Positions 1-4,135 of a stretch of 8,097 bases of DNA are shown here, piece after piece (position 1 is the first letter of the stretch; the number at the start of each line of letters is the position of its first letter). Below the pieces are notes generated by a model, which saw only the letters and a list, made by a program, of their open reading frames with translations, was not told where the DNA came from and ran no database searches. The translations under genes were made by a program, and so were the position numbers. Source of the DNA: an uncultured Candidatus Peregrinibacteria bacterium (GTDB lineage: Bacteria > Patescibacteriota > Gracilibacteria > CAIRYL01); contig CAIRYL010000151.1 in NCBI GenBank assembly GCA_903882825.1, positions 1-8,097 on the forward strand. Direction: 5' to 3'.

Positions 1-370
1 AGATTTCAAAAAATTCAGGAGTATTTTGATTCATAAATATTGTCCCATTTTTCATTACTTCAATACTCAAAACACCAGCTTTTGTTTCTTGGGTATATTT
101 ACCAGTTTGTATACGATTGAGCTTCAACATAAGAAAAAAAGTTGCAATAGTCGCATGACCACACAAATCAACTTCTCCACTTGGAGTGAAAAACGTTACC
201 TTGAAATCCGCTTTATCGGATTTTTCAACAAAAGCTGTTTCTGAAAAACCAATTTCTTTAGCAATTTCTTGTCTAGCTTTGTTTGATAGTTTTTCAGTAT
301 CAAATACAACCCCTGCAGGATTTCCTCCTTCTGTATTTTTTGCAAATGCATTTAGTGTGTAATACTTCAT
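1..370 (-). CDS. PhzF-family epimerase/isomerase-like protein, N-terminal part (runs off the window)
   Basis: I translated this by hand from an ATG at 370-368. The frame stays open for 123 codons to the window edge, so the C-terminal part is missing. The protein starts MKYYTLNAFAKNTEGGNPAG, the typical opening of the PhzF/YddE family. It continues with a GFSETAFV motif (residues 41-48) and a FFTPSGEVDLCGHAT motif (60-74). Family knowledge: members have a diaminopimelate epimerase fold, and the Glu of the SET motif (E44 here, about Glu45 of Pseudomonas PhzF) is the catalytic acid/base; the CGHAT loop lines the active site. Beyond the phenazine enzyme itself, most relatives have no assigned substrate, and no phenazine genes are visible here, so I infer only a cytosolic isomerase-like enzyme. 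It lies downstream of a hairpin-rich gap, and no Shine-Dalgarno precedes the ATG. Family assignment is secure; function is not. Confidence 0.9.
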   Translation of the reverse strand, partial: MKYYTLNAFAKNTEGGNPAGVVFDTEKLSNKARQEIAKEIGFSETAFVEKSDKADFKVTFFTPSGEVDLCGHATIATFFLMLKLNRIQTGKYTQETKAGVLSIEVMKNGTIFMNQNTPEFFEI

Positions 371-395
371 TTTAATTTGATAAATACGCTTAGCT

Positions 396-431
396 GGCTC
401 CATAGTTTTCGCAAAGTGAAACTGTGGAGCC
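396..431 (+). repeat. Hairpin A of the structured gap
   Basis: The outer stem pairs 396-408 (GGCTCCATAGTTT) with 419-431 (AAACTGTGGAGCC); the single non-Watson-Crick position is a U-G pair when read as plus-strand RNA. The stem continues inward with CGC (410-412) against GTG (416-418), one bulged T at 409, and an AAA loop at 413-415. This gives 16 pairs in 36 bases. The outer stem recurs in inverted orientation in the next hairpin. Confidence 0.75.
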
Positions 432-445
432 GTTTTACAAGTAAT

Positions 446-475
446 GCTCCACAGCCCCTTTGGGGACTATGGATC
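446..475 (-). repeat. Hairpin B, inverted relative of hairpin A
   Basis: The core is CCCC (455-458) paired with GGGG (462-465) around a TTT loop, AAA on the minus strand. Outside a bulged A at 466, CCACAG (449-454) faces CTATGG (467-472) with one imperfect pair that becomes U-G in minus-strand RNA. Read on the minus strand, the outer arms (GGATCCATAG and CTGTGGAGC) nearly repeat the outer arms of the hairpin at 396-431, while the inner stems differ. The two hairpins are therefore diverged inverted copies, 14 bases apart. Confidence 0.65.
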
Positions 476-491
476 CAGCGGGTTCACTCTA

Positions 492-513
492 CCCTACGGG
501 CTGAAGCCACGGG
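492..513. repeat. Hairpin C, GGCT/AGCC stem
   Basis: GGCT (499-502) pairs with AGCC (505-508), and CCC (492-494) with GGG (511-513) across an internal loop. On the minus strand this reads CCCGTGGCTTCAGCCC, which resembles the short hairpins often found at the ends of IS200/IS605-family elements. That resemblance is from memory and is only suggestive. It shares 507-513 with hairpin D, so the two folds exclude each other. Confidence 0.4.
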
Positions 514-550
514 ATTTTCTTCGCTACTACGTAGCAAATTCATCCCACGG
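507..550 (-). repeat. Hairpin D, long stem with inner GCTAC/GTAGC hairpin
   Basis: The outer arms CCACGGGAT (507-515) and ATCCCACGG (542-550) pair completely in minus-strand RNA if two adjacent G-U pairs are allowed; the plus strand has two mismatches. An inner perfect hairpin GCTAC-TAC-GTAGC lies at 523-535. The G-U bias suggests that, if transcribed, the folding strand is minus, the direction of the genes. It starts 17 bases after the stop of the Abi-alpha-like gene and could protect or end that transcript, but no T-run follows it directly. Confidence 0.5.
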
Positions 551-567
551 AATGGAAATAAAAAATT

Positions 568-1302
568 CTAAAGATTTGATTCATTAGAAGGAATTTCAAA
601 TTTGCATACTTTAACAAAACTCCATCCTAATTGAGTTATTAAAATTAAACCTTTTTTCATATGAAGTGCAGCATAACTAGAATCTTTTGCGTCTTCTTCA
701 TCACCTTCCCCATTGTTAATTAATTTAAGCCTTAGAAGATTATCAGTAATTTCTTCATACTCTTCATCAGAAATATTAAGATTTTGAATAAATGATTTCT
801 TTTTAACCCCTCTTTTTTTTATATCCGAATTTGGATTATTAATCTTTTCAAGATTTAATGCATTAAACAATATTTCTAAAAACAAGACTTCTTTTTCTGA
901 AAGTTGTTTTAAGATTTCTGGATAATTACTATTTACTCTTTCTTTATTCGTAGATGCATTTGCTAACATATTTGCCCACATTTCTCGTAAAAAACTACTA
1001 TCTTCCAATCCTGCATTTTCAATAATAGAAACTGCTGTTTTCATTGGTATTTCATGCCTTCCAGTTTGTTCTTCTATTAATTTTACTTTTTGTTCAGCCA
1101 AAGATAAAGTTTTAATTGTATTCTTTTCAATTCGCTCACCAAAAAACATTGCGCTAATTTTAGCTCCTACATCTCGTATCAATGAACGATTAGCAAAATT
1201 TTCCGCAAAGCTCTTATCTATTGTTTCCACTTCTTCAGAATGACCGATAACTAATCCGCCACAACTTAAACCAGTTGTTTTTTTTACTTTGTGATCAGGC
1301 AT
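568..1302 (-). CDS. Abi-alpha / DUF4393-like protein
   Basis: A soluble protein of 244 residues. The middle (about residues 50-140) has the pattern I know from DUF4393 (Abi_alpha): a charged helix (GERIEKNTIKTLSLAEQKVK), then IPMKTAVSIIENAGLED, then SSFLREMWANMLANA (102-116), then YPEILKQLSEKEVLFL (127-142). The end, LILITQLGWSFVKVC (219-233), matches the usual C-terminal LTxxGxxFxxxC signature. Family knowledge: Abi-alpha members are linked to abortive-infection phage resistance, but the biochemistry of most is unknown, so a defence role here is inference. Residues 150-170 are a Lys/Asn-rich linker. The ATG lies 21 bases downstream of the glyA stop, with no Shine-Dalgarno. It ends in TAG whereas its neighbours end in TAA, and it looks more AT-rich than glyA, which would fit acquisition. 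The family call rests on remembered motifs, not on a search. Confidence 0.65.
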   Translation of the reverse strand: MPDHKVKKTTGLSCGGLVIGHSEEVETIDKSFAENFANRSLIRDVGAKISAMFFGERIEKNTIKTLSLAEQKVKLIEEQTGRHEIPMKTAVSIIENAGLEDSSFLREMWANMLANASTNKERVNSNYPEILKQLSEKEVLFLEILFNALNLEKINNPNSDIKKRGVKKKSFIQNLNISDEEYEEITDNLLRLKLINNGEGDEEDAKDSSYAALHMKKGLILITQLGWSFVKVCKFEIPSNESNL

Positions 1303-1303
1303 A

Positions 1304-1334
1304 ATTATATAAAAAGTTAAAAATTACCCTTCAA
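1304..1334 (-). promoter_or_regulatory. Weak candidate promoter before the Abi-alpha-like gene
   Basis: A perfect TATAAT (1309-1304) lies one base before the ATG at 1302, with TTGAAG (1334-1329) 19 bases upstream, inside the end of glyA. If used, transcription would start at or just inside the start codon and give a leaderless mRNA. The long spacer and AT-rich setting make a chance match quite possible; the alternative is read-through from glyA. Confidence 0.25.
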
Positions 1335-2592
1335 TTCCCGGCACCGGAAACCGCATATTTAACTCTTTTACCGCCTTGGCAATTTCTGCCAATTTTGCGT
1401 CGTTTTCTCGGTTTTTTACTGCCTCCATCATAAATTGTGCCACTGTTCTAAATTCTGCTTCCATAAATCCTCGCGTCGTCATGGCTGGTGTTCCAAGCCG
1501 GATTCCAGAAGGATCCATAGGTCCTCGGGGATCATCTGCAATGGCGTTTTTATTAAGGGTAATATGTACTTTGTCTAAAACCGTTTCTACTTCTGATCCG
1601 GTTGCTCCCCAACTGGTTACCGTGTCAATCAGCATCATGTGGTTATCGGTTCCGCCAGTAATAAGCCGTGCACCATTTTTTAAAAACTCGTCTGCCATGG
1701 CTTTGGCATTAGCAATAATATTTTTTGCATACACTTGAAATTCAGGTTTGAGTGCTTCTCCAAAAGCTACCGCTTTCCCAGCTATAGCGTGCATGTGTGG
1801 TCCTCCTTGAAGTCCTGGAAAAATCATTTTATCAATGGCTTTTGCATGTTCTTCTTTGGCGCAAAGAATCATTCCTCCTCGTGGACCACGAAGTGTTTTG
1901 TGGGTGGTGGTGGTCACAATATCAAATCCAAAATCGAATGGATTGTTCAGCTGTTTCCCGGCGATAAGTCCTGCAATATGCGCCATATCCATCATGGTTA
2001 TGGCACCTACTTCGTCGGCAATGGCTTTAAATTTTGAATAATCCAGTTCCCGCGGATATGCCGAAAATCCTGCTAAAATTATTTTTGGTTTGGTTTCTTT
2101 TGCTGTTTGTAAAAGAGCATCATAATCAATTTCTCCCGTTTCAATATTTTTCATTTTATACCGCACAAAATTGTACAGTTTTGCCATTTTAGTAACCGGA
2201 TGCCCATGAGAAAGGTGCCCTCCGTGGGAAAGATCCATCCCCAAAACAGTATCTCCCAAATTTAAAAGTGCCGAATATACGGCTTCATTAGCAGGACAAC
2301 CGGAATGCGATTGTACATTTACGAAATTTGCTCCAGGAAATAATTTTTTTGCTCGTTCTATTGCCAACGTTTCCACAATATCTGTAAATTCTTGTCCACC
2401 ATAATACCTTTTTCCAGGATACCCTTCGGCGTATTTATTGGTAAAAACACTTCCTAAAACTTCTAAAACAGAAGGCGAAACATAGTTTTCCGACGCAATA
2501 AGTTCCATACCTTCGGTTTGGCGTTTTTCTTCGCCAAGAAGTGCGGTGTATACTTCTTTATCCACTGTTTCAAAAATTGCTCTAAAATTCAT
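1324..2592 (-). CDS. glyA: Serine hydroxymethyltransferase
   Basis: A full-length GlyA of 422 residues, close to the usual bacterial length. It interconverts serine plus tetrahydrofolate with glycine plus 5,10-methylene-tetrahydrofolate, supplying glycine and one-carbon units in the cytosol with PLP as cofactor. Visible signatures: LIASENYVS (31-39); NKYAEGYPGKRYYGG (52-66), with the catalytic-region Glu56 and the Tyr pair 63-64; HGGHLSHG (123-130); MDMAHIAG (201-208), with Asp202 and His205 contacting PLP; TTTTHKTLRGPRGG (227-240), with Lys232 as Schiff-base lysine; and GIRLGTPA (363-370), with the substrate carboxylate Arg365. The segment at 97-102 is SGCPAN rather than the common SGSQAN. 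The ATG at 2592 gives the typical short N-terminus (MNFRAIFETVDKEV). It begins 24 bases after the LRR gene stop and its leader is identical to that gene's, suggesting one transcript with equal initiation signals. Confidence 0.98.
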   Translation of the reverse strand: MNFRAIFETVDKEVYTALLGEEKRQTEGMELIASENYVSPSVLEVLGSVFTNKYAEGYPGKRYYGGQEFTDIVETLAIERAKKLFPGANFVNVQSHSGCPANEAVYSALLNLGDTVLGMDLSHGGHLSHGHPVTKMAKLYNFVRYKMKNIETGEIDYDALLQTAKETKPKIILAGFSAYPRELDYSKFKAIADEVGAITMMDMAHIAGLIAGKQLNNPFDFGFDIVTTTTHKTLRGPRGGMILCAKEEHAKAIDKMIFPGLQGGPHMHAIAGKAVAFGEALKPEFQVYAKNIIANAKAMADEFLKNGARLITGGTDNHMMLIDTVTSWGATGSEVETVLDKVHITLNKNAIADDPRGPMDPSGIRLGTPAMTTRGFMEAEFRTVAQFMMEAVKNRENDAKLAEIAKAVKELNMRFPVPGIEG

Positions 2593-2616
2593 ACAAAAGG
2601 GTGAAAAATGAAAAAA
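2584..2616 (-). repeat. Translation-initiation leader of glyA, identical to that of the LRR gene
   Basis: These 33 bases cover the first codons of glyA and its upstream leader, and are identical base for base to 3361-3393. In gene orientation the leader is pyrimidine-rich, with CACCCTTTTGT directly before ATG and a TTTTTTCATTTTT tract before that. There is no purine-rich Shine-Dalgarno. It fills nearly the whole 24-base gap between the LRR stop and the glyA start. Confidence 0.8.
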
Positions 2617-3369
2617 TTAAAATTGAACAACTCCTTCTTTAAATTTTTTTTGAAGGATTTCTTTTTGTGCTGTTGAAAACTGATCGGAATAAATACCAAG
2701 GTATTCGAGATTCTTCAAATTTTCTATTTCTACCGGAAGAGTTTTAAAATTGGTTTCCAATAATTCCAAAGCTTTTAAATTGGTGAGTTTCCCAATTTCT
2801 GGAGGCAAATTCTTCAGTTTATCATTTTCGGATATATCTAAATATTCTAAATTCGTTAGATTTCCAATTTGAGAGGGAAGAGTAATAAGTTTATTTCCCG
2901 CTATAAAAAGACCTTTTAAATATGTTAAATTCCCAATTTCAACTGGCAGAGTTTTTATTTTATTCCATCTCGCATCTAAATATTCAAGATTTTTCAATTT
3001 CTCTATTTCGGCAGGGAACGTAGTTATTTTGTTTCCAGTAATATCTAAATATTGAAGGTTTGTAAAATTTCCTATTGTAGAGGAAATTTTTTTAATTCGC
3101 TTATCGTTGGCAAAAATACAAATAATTTCTCCTTTATCATTTTTTGCGACTTCACTTCCCGTAATAATTTTCCCAAAAGTTTGCTTTAAAATCACCTTCT
3201 CTTCTTTTGTTAATACTGTTTTTAATTCTCCTATATTTCTTTGTTCTACACATTGTGGAGTTACAAATTCTACTACTGCAAAATATCCTCCGCCTGCAAG
3301 AGTAGAATTTGGTGCAAAAACAAAGACTAAAGCCAATGTTACAATACCAAACAAAATACGAAAATTCAT
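2617..3369 (-). CDS. Secreted leucine-rich-repeat protein
   Basis: A protein of 250 residues from ATG 3369. Residues 1-25 form a signal peptide: a short basic start, a hydrophobic core (ILFGIVTLALVFVFA), and a likely cut after STLA. A linker of about 70 residues with three cysteines (40, 84 and none paired obviously elsewhere are best counted as two clear ones, C40 and C84) precedes the repeats. From about 98 to 228 come six leucine-rich repeats of 23-24 residues, each like IGNLTNLEYLDISxNxLxxLP. This is the ligand-binding-scaffold LRR type common in bacterial surface or secreted proteins; the partner is unknown. I chose this start over the in-frame ATG at 3444 because it places the signal peptide at the N-terminus and is preceded by the same 33-base leader as glyA. 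The gene lies 24 bases upstream of glyA, with no obvious functional link. No anchor motif is seen, so it is probably periplasmic or extracellular. Confidence 0.85.
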   Translation of the reverse strand: MNFRILFGIVTLALVFVFAPNSTLAGGGYFAVVEFVTPQCVEQRNIGELKTVLTKEEKVILKQTFGKIITGSEVAKNDKGEIICIFANDKRIKKISSTIGNFTNLQYLDITGNKITTFPAEIEKLKNLEYLDARWNKIKTLPVEIGNLTYLKGLFIAGNKLITLPSQIGNLTNLEYLDISENDKLKNLPPEIGKLTNLKALELLETNFKTLPVEIENLKNLEYLGIYSDQFSTAQKEILQKKFKEGVVQF

Positions 3370-3393
3370 ACAAAAGGGTGAAAAATGAAAAAA
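3361..3393 (-). repeat. Translation-initiation leader of the LRR gene, copy of the glyA leader
   Basis: Identical over 33 bases to 2584-2616. Both genes also begin with the same coding bases (Met-Asn-Phe-Arg). The identity stops outside this stretch, so it is not part of a longer duplication. Its presence directly before ATG 3369 is the main argument for that start over the upstream ATG at 3444. Confidence 0.8.
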
Positions 3394-3479
3394 AATAGAT
3401 TTTAAAGATGATTCTTCTAAAAAAGCTATTCCATCTTGTCCCATATTGCCAAAAGCAAAAAAAAGAAGAAAGGATTTTT

Positions 3480-3989
3480 TTAGATTTTAGTATCCATGAC
3501 TGCAGTTGTAAAAGGGACTTCATCGTCAGTAGTAGTCCACAAAACAACACGCAATCCACTCTGTACGTTATCCTTTATTATTCTTATAGTAGCATTTCCA
3601 TAGTCTTCTGGTGTCATCTCAGATTCTATACAATTTCCTGTAATCCGCTCTCGCTTGAATTGTTGAAGTATATTGCTCTCAACCTGTATTTCTCTCTTAT
3701 CTCCATTAAATACTGCGCAATACCAATTATTTACAGGTGACAAACCTAAATCCTCTGGAGTTTCCCATTTATGAGTATTAGCAGTTTGTGGTTTTTCTCT
3801 ATTTATTTGTTGTCTGCGCAAATACTCTGCCCACTCAGGATTGAGAGAATCGAGAGGATTTGGATGTTCAAACACATACCTCTCGTTAGTAAAATATTTT
3901 GGCTCCCCTGCTGGAACAGTCCATTCTTCAGGTCTATCACTGGACACATTATTTATATTTCTAGATCGAAAAATTTTTTGTTGGTTCAT
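3480..3989 (-). CDS. Unrecognised soluble protein, 169 residues
   Basis: I do not recognise this protein. From ATG 3989 it is 169 residues, begins MNQQKIFRSRN, and has neither a signal peptide nor a membrane segment. The first 90 residues are polar, rich in Asn, Pro, Glu and Trp (for example LNPEWAEYLRRQQINREKPQ, 49-68). The last 60 look like a compact alpha/beta unit (GNATIRIIKDNVQSGLRVVL, 131-150), followed by WTTTDDEVPFTTAV. An in-frame TTG at 4046 would add a very basic, unlikely N-terminus (TKRKRRRK). ATG 3989 is preferred because the same kind of T-rich, CCCTTTT-containing leader precedes it as at the two downstream genes. Its opening DNA (ATGAACCAACAAA) almost repeats that of clpB. It lies 146 bases after the clpB stop and 110 bases before the LRR gene. 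The regular codon pattern and open frame support a real gene; its role is unknown. Confidence 0.7.
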   Translation of the reverse strand: MNQQKIFRSRNINNVSSDRPEEWTVPAGEPKYFTNERYVFEHPNPLDSLNPEWAEYLRRQQINREKPQTANTHKWETPEDLGLSPVNNWYCAVFNGDKREIQVESNILQQFKRERITGNCIESEMTPEDYGNATIRIIKDNVQSGLRVVLWTTTDDEVPFTTAVMDTKI

Positions 3990-4013
3990 AAAAAAGGGAT
4001 AAAAAAATGAAGG
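3987..4013 (-). promoter_or_regulatory. T-rich leader with CCCTTTT before the 169-residue protein
   Basis: In gene orientation the leader reads CTTCATTTTTTTATCCC, then TTTTTT, then ATG. This is the same layout as the leaders at 2584-2616 and 3361-3393 with a few changes. No Shine-Dalgarno is present. A TTGACA at 4046-4041 could be a -35 box, but the base stretch at the right distance (CAAAGT) is a poor -10. Confidence 0.5.
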
Positions 4014-4135
4014 TGGCACTTTGCGTCTTCTTTTTCTTTTTGTCAATTTTTTTTATACTTTAAAAATTTAAGTATTACACCAAAAAAAATTTGCAAAAGT
4101 GATGTTCCGTCATTCTTAAGCCCTGCGAATTCAAA

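Larger units (their letters stand above)
371..567. other. Hairpin-packed intergenic region
   Basis: This 197-base gap between the Abi-alpha-like gene and phzF holds no credible gene. Its central part, about 390-550, is visibly richer in G and C than the flanking genes and folds almost end to end into hairpins, listed separately. Possible roles are transcription termination for the upstream gene, a REP/BIME or MITE-type repeat, or the end of a decayed IS200/IS605-like element. The sequence alone does not decide between them. A promoter for phzF should lie in the last 25 bases before its ATG or within the structured part; I see no convincing -35/-10 pair. Confidence 0.6.

Noticed and set aside
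3388..3421. Possible intrinsic terminator between the 169-residue gene and the LRR gene
   Set aside because: The stem TTTA-AAGA / TCTT-C-TAAA is A/T-only with a bulge. A T-run follows on the minus strand, but the stem is too weak to claim.
3370..3444. N-terminal extension of the LRR protein from ATG 3444
   Set aside because: It would put 25 residues in front of a good signal peptide, and the stretch 3361-3393 matches the glyA leader exactly. I treat it as non-coding.
3990..4046. TTG start at 4046 for the 169-residue protein
   Set aside because: The extension is a very basic, low-complexity stretch, and the region has the layout of the other T-rich leaders.
4018..4046. Promoter with TTGACA (4046-4041) for the 169-residue gene
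   Set aside because: The -35 is perfect, but the hexamer at 17 bases is CAAAGT and no better -10 exists nearby.
4007..4063. Plus-strand 18-residue hydrophobic peptide (MKVALC...) preceded by AAAAAGGG
   Set aside because: It has an apparent Shine-Dalgarno and start, but it is very short, lies in T-rich leader sequence of the opposite strand, and the similar plus-strand starts at 2609 and 3386 also end quickly. Chance is the simpler reading.
4060..4082. A/T inverted repeat ATACTT...AAGTAT downstream of clpB
   Set aside because: The stem is only six A/T-rich pairs and is followed by A residues on the transcribed strand, so it does not fit a terminator. Such repeats are expected by chance in this composition.
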